Shown piece by piece: positions 50,821-58,996 of a stretch of 64,000 bases of DNA. The stretch spans positions 55,290 to 119,289 of the forward strand of contig NZ_LMNG01000034.1 of the NCBI RefSeq assembly GCF_001423295.1, read 5' to 3'. The DNA comes from Methylobacterium sp. Leaf112. Its GTDB lineage: Bacteria > Pseudomonadota > Alphaproteobacteria > Rhizobiales > Beijerinckiaceae. Under the pieces are notes generated by a model. The model made no database searches and was not told where the DNA came from. It saw nothing but the letters and a program-made list of their open reading frames with translations. A program made the translations under genes and the position numbers. How positions within the stretch are numbered: the stretch's first letter is position 1; each line of letters opens with the position of its first letter.

Positions 50821-51432
50821 TCAGTCCTGGCGCTCGAAGGCGCCCGCGATGGTGAGGTGCAGGTCGTCGCCGATCAGCGGGACGTAGGTCTTCACGCCGA
50901 ACTCGGAGCGCTTGAGCGTCCCGGCCGCCTCGAAGCCGACCGTGACCTTCTTGTTGAGGGGGTTCACGCCGGCGCCGACGAGGGTCACGTCCAGGGTCAC
51001 GGGCTTGGTCACGCCGTGAAGGGTCAGGTTGCCCAGGACCTTGGCCTTGTCCTTGCCGTCGGGCGTCACCTTGGTCGACACGAAGGTCATCTCGGGGAAC
51101 TTGCCCGCGTCGAGCCACTGGTCGCCCTTGAGTTCTCCGGTGAGCTTGTCGCTGGTGGTCGTCACCGAGGCGACGGGGATCTTGATGGCGAGCTTCGAGG
51201 CGGCCGGGTTCTTGGGCTGGAGGTCGAGGGTGCCGGAGACGTCCGAGAAGCCGCCGGCATAGTTCGAGAAGCCCATGTGGGACACGCGCCAGCCGACCTG
51301 GGTGTGGCCGGGATCGACGGCGTAGGTGCCGGCCTGGATCTGGGCGGGGTCCCGGGTCGGCGGCGTCTGGGACGACGCGCCGCCCCCGAGGGCGACGGCG
51401 AGGGCGAGGCCGGAAGCGAGGAGGAGTTTCAT
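50821..51432 (-). CDS. YceI family periplasmic protein (copy 2)
   Basis: A 203-residue secreted protein with signal peptide MKLLLASGLALAVALGGGAS. The YceI domain covers the rest (YAVDPGHTQVGWRVSHMGFS, NYAGGFSDVSGTLDLQPKNP, VTKPVTLDVTLVGAGVNPLN, RSEFGVKTYVPLIGDDLHLT). First gene of the YceI-cytochrome-YceI operon, divergent to a LysR gene with 125 bases between starts. Confidence 0.93.
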   Translation of the reverse strand: MKLLLASGLALAVALGGGASSQTPPTRDPAQIQAGTYAVDPGHTQVGWRVSHMGFSNYAGGFSDVSGTLDLQPKNPAASKLAIKIPVASVTTTSDKLTGELKGDQWLDAGKFPEMTFVSTKVTPDGKDKAKVLGNLTLHGVTKPVTLDVTLVGAGVNPLNKKVTVGFEAAGTLKRSEFGVKTYVPLIGDDLHLTIAGAFERQD

Positions 51433-51557
51433 GATCGTCTCCGAAACGTGAGTGGGCGGTCGCGACGCGCGCGAGGGGGTCGGGAGGGCGCCGCGACCCG
51501 ACGAAGGTCCGGATAGTCCCGTTGGCCGGTCCCGTAGAGCCTGCTATCCGGCACTAC

Positions 51558-52496
51558 ATGGTTGCGAAATCGGAAACCTTCGGCGGCAATCTCGACGATC
51601 TGCGGGCGTTCTGTGCCGTCATCGATCTCGGCACGGTCACGGCGGCGGCGGCGAGCCTCCGGGAGACCAAGGGCAGCGTCAGCCGACGGCTCTCGCGACT
51701 GGAGGCGGCCCTGGGCGCCACCCTGATGGCCCGCCACCCCCGCGCGGTCTCACCGACGGCGGAAGGTCTCGCCTTCTACGCAAAGGCCCAGGAATGCCTG
51801 GCGCTCCTCGACGAGGCGGCGGAGACCGCCCGTGGCGCATCGACGGTGCCGGCAGGGCACCTGCGGATCACCACCTCCGTCGATTTCGGCATCGAGGTGA
51901 TGCCCGAGATCGTCGCCAGCTTCCGGATGGCGTACCCGCAGATCACCGTCGAGATGCTGAACACCGACACGCGCCTGGATCTGGCGGCCAACCGGATCGA
52001 CCTCGCCCTGCGCCTGGGGGACGTGGAGGAAACCGGCTACCGGGCCACCCAGATCCTGGACGTCTGGCTGGGGCTCTATGCGGCGCCCGCCTACCTCGCT
52101 TCGAAGCCGCCCCTCGCGAACCCGGCGGCCCTAGCGGACCACGACGTGATCCTGGCGCGCGAGCGAGCCGGCGTGATGGGCATCCTGCTCGACGACGGCG
52201 GGGGGCGCATGGAGCAGGTCGGCCTCCGGCCGGCCATTCGGGTGAGCGATTTCGCGACCGCGCTTCGCTTGACCCTTGCGGGGGCGGGCATTGGGCACCT
52301 CCCGAGCTTCATCGCCTCACGGAGCGTCGCGGCGGGGCGGCTGGTGCGGGTGCTCGAACCGTGGGCGACCACCGGGGGAGCCTTGCGGGCGGTGAGCCTG
52401 GCGGGGCGGGAGTTGCCCGCACGCGTGCGCCTGTTCCGTGAGCATGTGCGCACCGAGATCGCGAAGCGGTCGTCCGTGGAGTTCAAGCCGCGCTAG
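51558..52496 (+). CDS. LysR family transcriptional regulator
   Basis: A 312-residue LTTR. HTH in DDLRAFCAVIDLGTVTAAAA / LRETKGSVSRRLSRLEAALG; effector domain from about residue 95 (GHLRITTSVDFGIEVMPEIV). Divergent to the YceI operon and therefore its likely activator. ATG 51558 is preferred to the TTG at 51522. It is followed by a strong hairpin. Confidence 0.92.
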   Translation: MVAKSETFGGNLDDLRAFCAVIDLGTVTAAAASLRETKGSVSRRLSRLEAALGATLMARHPRAVSPTAEGLAFYAKAQECLALLDEAAETARGASTVPAGHLRITTSVDFGIEVMPEIVASFRMAYPQITVEMLNTDTRLDLAANRIDLALRLGDVEETGYRATQILDVWLGLYAAPAYLASKPPLANPAALADHDVILARERAGVMGILLDDGGGRMEQVGLRPAIRVSDFATALRLTLAGAGIGHLPSFIASRSVAAGRLVRVLEPWATTGGALRAVSLAGRELPARVRLFREHVRTEIAKRSSVEFKPR

Positions 52497-52557
52497 AACG
52501 CCTTCTGCCGAAGTGGATACCGGTCCGGAGGATAGGAGCGCGGCGAGACAAGAGCCA

Positions 52558-52595
52558 GGAGCTGCGCCCGACCCGACGTGGTCGGGCGCAGCTCC
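52558..52595. terminator. Perfect 16-bp stem hairpin after the LysR gene
   Basis: Arms GGAGCTGCGCCCGACC and GGTCGGGCGCAGCTCC are exact reverse complements with a six-base loop CGACGT. It lies 62 bases past the LysR stop. No T-run follows, so it may be a 3' stability structure or a Rho-linked end rather than a classical terminator. Confidence 0.65.
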
Positions 52596-52753
52596 AGAAC
52601 CGTGGGGCGGCCAGCAGACACCGTGCCCGGTCGGGCGACCGGGAGCGGGAACGGCCCTGACGGGCGCCGCCGACCGGAGGGCCCGTTATGCCGCGGGATC
52701 CTGCCCCGCGCGGAGCCGTTGAAGCGATGTGTTTCGAACACGGAGTCGTCGCC

Positions 52754-52930
52754 ATGGCCCAGACCCGTCATTCACGCCCCGATCCCATCGAAGAAGGCGC
52801 CCAGGCCCGGATCCACGGCCGTCCGAAGGATGCCTGTCCCTACCCGCGCGACAGCGAGGAACGGGCGGCCTGGATGGAAGGCTACGATGGGACGCCCCGC
52901 GACGACGGCCCCGACCCGCGCCTGGGGTGA
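52754..52930 (+). CDS. RMF/CrpP-like small protein
   Basis: A 58-residue protein. EEGAQARIHGRPKDACPYPR followed by DSEERAAWMEGY matches the pattern of ribosome modulation factor: G..A...GR....CPY......R..W..G. RMF dimerises ribosomes in stationary phase; CrpP-type relatives have other proposed roles. The frame is open to 52688, but the conserved part starts near the ATG at 52754. It sits near an EcfG-type promoter, in keeping with a stress role. Confidence 0.65.
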   Translation: MAQTRHSRPDPIEEGAQARIHGRPKDACPYPRDSEERAAWMEGYDGTPRDDGPDPRLG

Positions 52931-52985
52931 AGCGCAGCTCCTTCCGGGCGCTTCCCGGCCCAACATTCGAACATGCCCGGAAATC

Positions 52986-53010
52986 GGAACACTTCGCATC
53001 GCGTCACGTT
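52986..53010 (+). promoter_or_regulatory. EcfG-type general stress promoter
   Basis: GGAAC at 52986-52990 and CGTT at 53007-53010 with a 16-base spacer. This is the consensus for EcfG (GGAAC-N16/17-CGTT). It lies 33 bases upstream of the small secreted-protein gene at 53043, whose ribosome site is AAGGAG. The cognate sigma factor is probably the one encoded at 19572-20306. Confidence 0.8.
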
Positions 53011-53042
53011 GGCTCCCCAACGCAACAGCGAAGGAGACATCG

Positions 53043-53351
53043 ATGCGTAAGCTCGCTCTCATTTCCGCCGTTACGCTCTCTCTCGGAGCTCTTGGCGCGA
53101 CCGGTGCTCAGGCACAGGGTTACGGATACGGCGGTGACCGCGATGGCGGTTATGGCCGCGGCTACGGGCGCGGAATCGACCGGGGCTACGATCGGGATCG
53201 CGGCTACGACCGACGGGGCGATCGCCGGGACCGGCGCGGCCTGTCGACCGGAGCGGCCGTCGGCCTCGGGATCGCGGGCGTCGCGGCGGGCGCGGCTGCT
53301 GCCGGCGCCTACGATCGCGGCGGACCGGGTTACTACGGCCGGGGCTACTGA
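53043..53351 (+). CDS. Small secreted Gly/Arg/Tyr-rich protein, EcfG-controlled
   Basis: A 102-residue protein. Signal peptide MRKLALISAVTLSLGALGAT (cut after AQA), a repetitive Gly/Tyr/Arg/Asp region (YGYGGDRDGGYGRGYGRG), then a glycine-zipper helix (LSTGAAVGLGIAGVAAGAAA) and a Tyr/Gly tail. No enzyme domain. A strong AAGGAG site and a consensus EcfG promoter precede it, and a terminator follows, so it is a monocistronic stress-induced envelope protein by inference. Confidence 0.8.
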   Translation: MRKLALISAVTLSLGALGATGAQAQGYGYGGDRDGGYGRGYGRGIDRGYDRDRGYDRRGDRRDRRGLSTGAAVGLGIAGVAAGAAAAGAYDRGGPGYYGRGY

Positions 53352-53376
53352 AACGGCGCGATCCGTGACTTCGAAG

Positions 53377-53408
53377 GCCCTGCCGCGCACGCCGCGGCGG
53401 GGCTTTTT
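53377..53408 (+). terminator. Rho-independent terminator
   Basis: GCCCTGCCGCG pairs with CGCGGCGGGGC (one mismatch) and is followed by TTTTT, 25 bases past the stop of the gene at 53043. Confidence 0.85.
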
Positions 53409-53580
53409 CTCGTAAGGATCCCGTGTCGTCAGAACTTCGTCGCGCCGGAGGCTTGGTGTCCCGGCGCTCCATCCGGATCGCGACCGACGTCTCGCCCCCT
53501 CCTCGAAACCGACCGTCCGCGATCGGCGCAGGTCACCCTCCGTGACACGGCCCGGACCACGGCCCGGACAAGGTGAAACC

Positions 53581-53799
53581 ATGCAGAGCAAGCTCTCGAA
53601 GACGATCATCGGTGCGATCATCGCGGTCGCGCTCGCGGCCGCGGTCTCGTATGGACTCATCAACCAGCAGACGGCCGATCAGCTGCAGACCAAAGCGAAC
53701 CAGACCCTGTCGGACGATCAGGCCGCACCGACGACGAACCCGCAGCAGCCGGTGCCCGCACCCACGCCGCAGACCCCGACCCCCGCCCCCCGTCCATGA
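53581..53799 (+). CDS. Small single-helix membrane protein
   Basis: A 72-residue protein. Helix at residues 8-27 (TIIGAIIAVALAAAVSYGLI), then a polar linker and a Pro/Thr-rich tail (PTPQTPTPAPRP). No family recognised. An AAGGTG site precedes the ATG. Inner-membrane or signal-anchored location. Confidence 0.6.
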   Translation: MQSKLSKTIIGAIIAVALAAAVSYGLINQQTADQLQTKANQTLSDDQAAPTTNPQQPVPAPTPQTPTPAPRP

Positions 53800-53870
53800 C
53801 CCTCGCGGGACCCCCAGGTTCCGCGAAGGCGACACGGACCCCGAGGGGCGCACCATTTGGAGGATCGCCA

Positions 53871-54104
53871 ATGACACAGGACAAGAGCGGCAGCCAGGAT
53901 CGCGCCGAGACCAGGGCCGCGCGGGCCGCGGAGCGGGCCGACACGGCCGGACAGGTCTGGGAAGAAGTGAAGGCACGGGAGACGGCCCGCGACGACCAGA
54001 TCGTGCGCCTGAAGGCCGAGCGCCTGGCCCGCGATGCCGAGGAAGCCGCCGCCCCGAAGCCTGCCGCCAAGGCGACCAAAGCGACCAAGGTGGCCAAGCG
54101 CTGA
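53871..54104 (+). CDS. Small charged coiled-coil protein
   Basis: A 77-residue protein, almost wholly helical and highly charged (AETRAARAAERADTAGQVWE, DDQIVRLKAERLARDAEEAA), ending Lys/Ala-rich (KATKATKVAKR). A very good TTGGAGG site lies eight bases upstream. The Lys tail could contact nucleic acid. No family recognised. Confidence 0.65.
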   Translation: MTQDKSGSQDRAETRAARAAERADTAGQVWEEVKARETARDDQIVRLKAERLARDAEEAAAPKPAAKATKATKVAKR

Positions 54105-54305
54105 GGAGGCAGAGCGCTGAGGCGGCCCCGGCGCCGGCCCGGGGGGCGAGGACGCGCCGCATCGGGTGCGTTCGGGCACCGCGAAACGAACGGATCGGGG
54201 GCATGAAACATCGGCGCAGGACGTATCGCTGCAGGAAACATCCCTGCCATGCGCAAGCCCTATCGAAGGCGACGCTCCGATCCCGATCCAGCCCGTGAGG
54301 CCCCC

Positions 54306-54461
54306 ATGCCCGTCGCCCGTCCCATCCGCTGGCTGCTGACGCTCCTCGCCCTCGTCGCCGCGCCGGCGGGTCTCTCCGGCGCCGGCCGGAGTGGCTCCGC
54401 CGATACGGGCGAGCCGGCGGGCGAGGCCCCGGCACAGGTCGTGTTTCGGCACTTCGTCTGA
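54306..54461 (+). CDS. Possible 51-residue secreted peptide
   Basis: MPVARPIRWLLTLLALVAAP with an AGLSGA end looks like a signal peptide. The mature part would be only about 27 residues. No clear ribosome site. It could be a chance frame; the bases before it (54105-54300) are filled by imperfect short repeats (GAAACAT..GCAGGA). Confidence 0.3.
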   Translation: MPVARPIRWLLTLLALVAAPAGLSGAGRSGSADTGEPAGEAPAQVVFRHFV

Positions 54462-54476
54462 ACCGGCTCCGGCCCC

Positions 54477-55124
54477 TCAGTCGCGACGGCTCGGCATCTC
54501 GCCGGCGGCCACGAGTGCCCGGGCGATCGCCACCGTGCGCCGGCTCTGGTGCCGGATGGCGTCGAGGTCCTCCGGGCGCGGATCACGGTTCTCGGCGCCG
54601 ACGATGGACGAAGCGCCGTAGGGCGAGCCCGCCTCCAGCATCGCCGCGTCGGTGTAGCCCGTGGGCAGGATGACCATGCCGAGATGGGCCATCGGCGCGT
54701 AGAGCGAGAGCGTGACCACCTCGGACCCGCCATGCGGCCAGGACGCCGTCGCGAAGGCGCCGCCGACCTTTCCCGCCAGGGCTCCGCGCTTCCACTGAGG
54801 TCCGAGCCGATCGAGGAACGCTTTCAGCTCCGTCGCCATGGCGCCGAAATAGCACGGCGTGCCGAACAGGATGGCGTCGGCCCATTCCGCGTCTTCGTGC
54901 GTCGGCGCTTCGTAGAGCGCGTTCTGCCGCGTCGCGCTCTCGGCCCAGCCCTCGACCTTTGCCATCGTGTCGTGGTCGACGACCTCGCGGGCCCGGCGGA
55001 GCCGAACCGTGGCACCGGACGCCCGGGCGGTCTCCGCGGCGGTGACCGCCAGTGTTTCGACGGAGCCGGATCGCGAGTAGAACACGATCAGCAGGCGCGG
55101 CGGGTCGGCTTTGGGTTGGGGCAC
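54477..55124 (-). CDS. WrbA-type NAD(P)H:quinone oxidoreductase
   Basis: A 215-residue flavodoxin-fold enzyme. LLIVFYSRSGSVETLAVTAA is the FMN phosphate loop, followed by FGTPCYFGAMATELKAFLDR, GKVGGAFATASWPHGGSEVV and the SPYGASSIVG end. It reduces quinones by two electrons. No ATG fits; the GTG at 55124 with AGGA eight bases upstream gives the expected N-terminus. A half-palindromic GAACACAGTGTTC lies 150 bases upstream. Confidence 0.88.
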   Translation of the reverse strand: MPQPKADPPRLLIVFYSRSGSVETLAVTAAETARASGATVRLRRAREVVDHDTMAKVEGWAESATRQNALYEAPTHEDAEWADAILFGTPCYFGAMATELKAFLDRLGPQWKRGALAGKVGGAFATASWPHGGSEVVTLSLYAPMAHLGMVILPTGYTDAAMLEAGSPYGASSIVGAENRDPRPEDLDAIRHQSRRTVAIARALVAAGEMPSRRD

Positions 55125-55353
55125 GGCATGATCCTGGGTGAACGCCTCAAGTAGCGCTCCGAGCCCCGATGGAACCCGCCCCTGCCAAAGGGTCGCGCCG
55201 CCTCGACGCAGGCCTCGCGCGGCAGGCACCGCGCGGCAGGCCCTTGCCGTTCCGCCTTCCTGAACGCAAAATGAACACAGTGTTCCTGATTAACGGATCA
55301 TGAACGAACGGCCCGCCAGACTGGCCTGCCCCGCAACTCCACAGGAGGATGGA

Positions 55354-55716
55354 ATGTCGACCGGACTGTTCCAAAACCTGCCCGGCGCCCACGAGATGGG
55401 AGGCGCCTCCGCCCTGCCGAGCGAGCCGTGGCTGCTCCCGATTTCCGACGGTTCCGGCCCGTTGCCCGGCCCGGCCTCCGACGCGACGGATGCGCTGCTG
55501 CTCTCCGTGCGCGACGCCGCGCGTCCGGCCCGAATCGCCGCGAACGCGCTGATGGCCCTGTTGTTCGTGATGGTTCTGGGGCAGATCGCCAAGGACCGGT
55601 TCGGCGCCGTACCGGCCCACACCATCGCCGGACAGCTCGACATCACCGGACAAGTCGCCGATGCGGCGCCGGCGGCGATGCCTGTCTCGAAGGCCTCGCT
55701 GACCGTCGACAACTGA
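55354..55716 (+). CDS. Hypothetical protein with central membrane helix
   Basis: A 120-residue protein. One hydrophobic helix at about residues 61-79 (IAANALMALLFVMVLGQIAK), with a polar N-terminal half and an Ala-rich C-terminus. AGGAGG lies 4 bases upstream and fixes the start. No family recognised. Confidence 0.6.
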   Translation: MSTGLFQNLPGAHEMGGASALPSEPWLLPISDGSGPLPGPASDATDALLLSVRDAARPARIAANALMALLFVMVLGQIAKDRFGAVPAHTIAGQLDITGQVADAAPAAMPVSKASLTVDN

Positions 55717-55885
55717 GCGGGTTCGCACGGGCCGGCGCGGGACGATGTGCCGGCGGTGGACCGCCTGTTCGCCGGCGCCGGAAGCGCCCCGCCGGACCGG
55801 ATCGCCGGCCTCGCCCGATCTTGCGCTTCCGAGACGCCGCGGCGAAACTGATGCCCGGTCCCGACGAACCGGAGCACGAGCGGCA

Positions 55886-56098
55886 GTGAGCGACGCGGCG
55901 ATCAAGGGTCCGGCATCCTACTTCCCGTCCATCGAGAAGAGGTACGGACGTCCCATCGCGGAGTGGCAGGCGCTGGTGCGCCGGCATCTTCCGGCAAAGC
56001 ACATGGCCCTCGTCGCCCTGCTGAAGACCGAGCACGGCATGGGCCATGGCCACGCCAACGCCCTGGTGGCGCACGTTCTGGCGGCCGAGAAGGGTTAG
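55886..56098 (+). CDS. DUF4287 domain-containing protein
   Basis: A 70-residue protein starting at GTG (VSDAAIKGPASYFPSIEKRY), then GRPIAEWQALVRRHLPAKHM and EHGMGHGHANALVAHV. This is the complete DUF4287 fold, which often accompanies DUF5655 modules; the function is unknown. Confidence 0.8.
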   Translation: MSDAAIKGPASYFPSIEKRYGRPIAEWQALVRRHLPAKHMALVALLKTEHGMGHGHANALVAHVLAAEKG

Positions 56099-56151
56099 CG
56101 GCGGGACGCGGCCGGCACGAGGCGGCGTTCGTGCGCCCGTCCGCCCGGGGG

Positions 56152-56403
56152 TCAGGGCCCGTCGCCCCGGAGCTTGGCGAAGAACGGGGCCAGCTCGTCG
56201 TCCGCATCGTCCCAGGTGTCCCCTTCGGCCAGGCCGAACGCTTCGAGGGCCCCGTCTTCCCGGCGGATGACGCACCAGGCGGTCTGCGTCGCATCGGGCG
56301 GCACGGGCCATTGCCGGATCTCGGCGGGCGTCTGGCGGCGAAGCCGGAACTGCCGCTCGGGGTTGTCGTGAAACCACAGGCTGTCGGTTTCGGTGGCGTG
56401 CAT
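56152..56403 (-). CDS. Hypothetical protein
   Basis: An 83-residue protein, MHATETDSLWFHDNPERQFR, then LRRQTPAEIRQWPVPPDATQ, TAWCVIRREDGALEAFGLAE and a strongly acidic end (GDTWDDADDELAPFFAKLRG). Looks like a soluble alpha/beta protein. Family not recognised; it converges with the DUF4287 gene. Confidence 0.6.
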   Translation of the reverse strand: MHATETDSLWFHDNPERQFRLRRQTPAEIRQWPVPPDATQTAWCVIRREDGALEAFGLAEGDTWDDADDELAPFFAKLRGDGP

Positions 56404-56638
56404 GGGGGGCTCGGACGGGCGGGGTGGCGGGAGCCGGCCGGCAGGACGGCACTTCAAGACGGCGCTTCATGCCAGCCGACCGCCGCGGTTGTCGACCGGC
56501 TGACCGCGGGAGACGCGGTCCGGCGCCGGCCGGTCATACCAAATCCGGTCGATCGCTTCGCGATGCGGATTTGGGCTTCGCTCAGGCGCCGCGCGGGCTG
56601 CCTGAGACTGTCTCCGAATGGATCATCCGAAGACAGTA

Positions 56639-57370
56639 TCAGACCCCGACGCGGCCGAGGCCGGGCAGCTTCAGGCCGGGGCGGCGCATATCGAGGCCGG
56701 CGACGGCACCGAGGATGTTGACCTCCAGCCCTTCGACCCAGCCGAGCGTCAGCCCGAGATAGCCGCCGAGATTGATCCGGATCCCGGTGCCCGAGGGCGT
56801 CGTGCCGAACCAGCGGCCGTCATAGGGGAAGTCCTTGCCGATGGCGGTGGCCGGCAGGCTCGCCCGCATCTCCGGCACCGAACTCATCACCGCCGCCACG
56901 AAGGTGTTCGAGTTCGGACCGGGCCACAGCCGGTAATCCCCGACCTTGGCGTAGCGGTAATTGGCGATGGTGGCCCGGATGCGCGGCAGCATCCGCTCCG
57001 CTTCCCCCCCGTCGGCGGCGAAGATCACCTCCGGGGCGCTGCCGAACCAGCGCCCGTCCGGCACGAAGCGGTCGATCCAGATCGGCATGCCCCAGGCCGT
57101 GTAGTCGAACCGCTGGTAGGCGCGGTCGCCCGCCCCCTTCACGACGATCCAGCTGTGGCTCGCGACGATGCCGCGCCAGCTCACGGTGCGGGCCGAGAAC
57201 ACCCGCACGACGGCCTGCGGGTTCCGCGCGGCGGGCGGCAGCAGGCCCGCGCTCGAGCGGTCGGCCGAGCGCCAGTCCGCGATGTCGTTCCTGAGGTAGT
57301 AGAGGGCGGCCGAGACCGCGATCGGCGCGAGGAACACGACGGCGAATACGAGGAGGGCGATGCGGAGCAC
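56639..57370 (-). CDS. DUF3750 domain-containing protein
   Basis: A 243-residue protein with an N-terminal signal or anchor (IALLVFAVVFLAPIAVSAAL). The body holds SWRGIVASHSWIVVKGAGDR, YRLWPGPNSNTFVAAVMSSV and DFPYDGRWFGTTPSGTGIRI, which is DUF3750, a papain-like permuted fold with conserved His, Asn and Ser/Thr residues. Starts at GTG 57370 because no ATG is suitably placed. Activity unknown. Confidence 0.82.
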   Translation of the reverse strand: MLRIALLVFAVVFLAPIAVSAALYYLRNDIADWRSADRSSAGLLPPAARNPQAVVRVFSARTVSWRGIVASHSWIVVKGAGDRAYQRFDYTAWGMPIWIDRFVPDGRWFGSAPEVIFAADGGEAERMLPRIRATIANYRYAKVGDYRLWPGPNSNTFVAAVMSSVPEMRASLPATAIGKDFPYDGRWFGTTPSGTGIRINLGGYLGLTLGWVEGLEVNILGAVAGLDMRRPGLKLPGLGRVGV

Positions 57371-57595
57371 GGAGGTCTCATGGTGGGGGAAAGCGCGAGA
57401 TCCCTGATCTAGGATGTCCCCGGAACCTACGGCAGAGGCGTGCGGCGTCATCGTGCCGTCCGGCACCGCCTGTCCTCGCACCGCCTGCCTTCGGGGGATC
57501 TGGTCGAAGACTCGGCCGTGGCGCCGGTCGAAGACCTTGCCAAGCCTGGGCGGCGGACGCATGCAGCATCCCGTCGCCGCCGCGAGTCCAGCCCC

Positions 57596-58996
57596 ATGCT
57601 TCCATCGATCCCGATGCCGGCCCCGCCCGTCCGGGACGGCCTCCCGCCGGGCCAGCGCGGCCGGGCGATGGTGGCGGTGCTCACGGGCGTCGGCCTCGCC
57701 ACCCTCGACACCGCCATCGCCAACACGGCCCTGCCGACCATCGCGGCCAGCCTCGGCGTCGATGCGGGCGACTCGGTATGGATCGTCAACGCCTATCAGC
57801 TCGCCGTGGTAGCGACCCTGCTGCCCATCGCGGCGCTCGGCGAGATCATCGGGCAGCAGCGGATCTACATCGGCGGCTTCGTGCTGTTCACCGCGGCCTC
57901 CCTCGTCTGCGCCCTGGCCTGGTCGCTGCCGACCCTCGTCGCCGCGCGGGTGTTCCAGGGGATCGGCGCGAGCGCCCTGATGGCCGTCAACATCGCCCTC
58001 ATCCGCTTCATCTACCCGGCGAACCAGCTCGGGCGGGGCGTCGGGCTCAACGCCTTCGTGGTCGGAATCGGCTTCGCCGTCGGCCCCACCGTGGCCTCCC
58101 TGATCCTCGTGACGGCGCCGTGGCCGTGGCTGTTCGCCATCAACGTGCCCATCGGCCTCGGCGCCCTGGCGCTGGCCTGGACCGCCCTTCCGGAGACCGG
58201 CCGCTCCGGCAATCGGTTCGACATTCCCGGCGCGTTCCTGAACGCCGCCGCCTTCGCGCTTCTCATCCTCGGGCTCGGCGAGGCCGCCCATGAGGCGCCG
58301 CTCTGGCACATCGGGGCGGAGGTCGCGGGTGCCTTCGCCTGCTTCGCCCTGCTCCTGCGCCGGCAGGCGGGGCATCCGGCCCCCATGCTGGCCGCCGACC
58401 TCCTTAGGCGTCCACTCTTCGCCCTCTCGGCGATGACGGCTTTGTGCTCGTTCGCGGCCCAGGGCCTCGCCTTCGTCTCCCTTCCGTTCCTGTTCCAGCA
58501 CACCCTCGGACGCAGTCAGGTCGAGACCGGGTTCCTGATGACGCCCTGGCCCGTGCTCGTCGCCGTGCTGGCTCCCGTGGCCGGACGCCTCTCGGACCGC
58601 TACCCGCCGGGCCTGCTCGGCGGCCTCGGACTCGCCGTCCTCGCCCTCGGCATGGGGCTGCTCGCGGCCCTGCCGGCGAACCCGACCGTGTTCGAGATCA
58701 GTTGGCGGATGGCGCTCTGCGGCGCCGGCTTCGGCTTCTTCCAGGCGCCGAACCTGCGCGCCCTGATGACGAGCGCCCCGGCCGCCCGGTCGGGCGGTGC
58801 CAGCGGCATCGTCGCCACCTCCCGCCTCCTCGGCCAGACCCTGGGGGCGGCCCTGGTGGCGGCGTGCTTCACCCTCGCGGAAGCGCAGGGGCCGGCCCTC
58901 GCCCTCGGGCTCGGCGGCGCCTTCGCGGGTGTCGCCAGCGCCGTGAGCTTCCTGCGCCTTGCGGTTCGTCCCGACGACGTGGGCGGTGCCGCGTGA
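57596..58996 (+). CDS. MFS transporter, DHA2 (14-helix) family
   Basis: A 466-residue transporter. TM1 region with motif D1 (VGLATLDTAIANTALPTIAA), AYQLAVVATLLPIAALGEII, motif A-like GEIIGQQRIYIGGFVLF, motif C-like VGIGFAVGPTVASLILV and about 14 hydrophobic segments. Typical of multidrug/proton antiporters. The downstream SGNH hydrolase gene starts on its stop (GTGA), so they form an operon. Confidence 0.92.
   Translation: MLPSIPMPAPPVRDGLPPGQRGRAMVAVLTGVGLATLDTAIANTALPTIAASLGVDAGDSVWIVNAYQLAVVATLLPIAALGEIIGQQRIYIGGFVLFTAASLVCALAWSLPTLVAARVFQGIGASALMAVNIALIRFIYPANQLGRGVGLNAFVVGIGFAVGPTVASLILVTAPWPWLFAINVPIGLGALALAWTALPETGRSGNRFDIPGAFLNAAAFALLILGLGEAAHEAPLWHIGAEVAGAFACFALLLRRQAGHPAPMLAADLLRRPLFALSAMTALCSFAAQGLAFVSLPFLFQHTLGRSQVETGFLMTPWPVLVAVLAPVAGRLSDRYPPGLLGGLGLAVLALGMGLLAALPANPTVFEISWRMALCGAGFGFFQAPNLRALMTSAPAARSGGASGIVATSRLLGQTLGAALVAACFTLAEAQGPALALGLGGAFAGVASAVSFLRLAVRPDDVGGAA

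Noticed and set aside
55260..55285. EcfG promoter for the WrbA gene on the minus strand
   Set aside because: GGAAC and CGTT are present but spaced by only 15 bases and lie far (about 135 bases) from the start codon; the GAACACAGTGTTC dyad explains the match.
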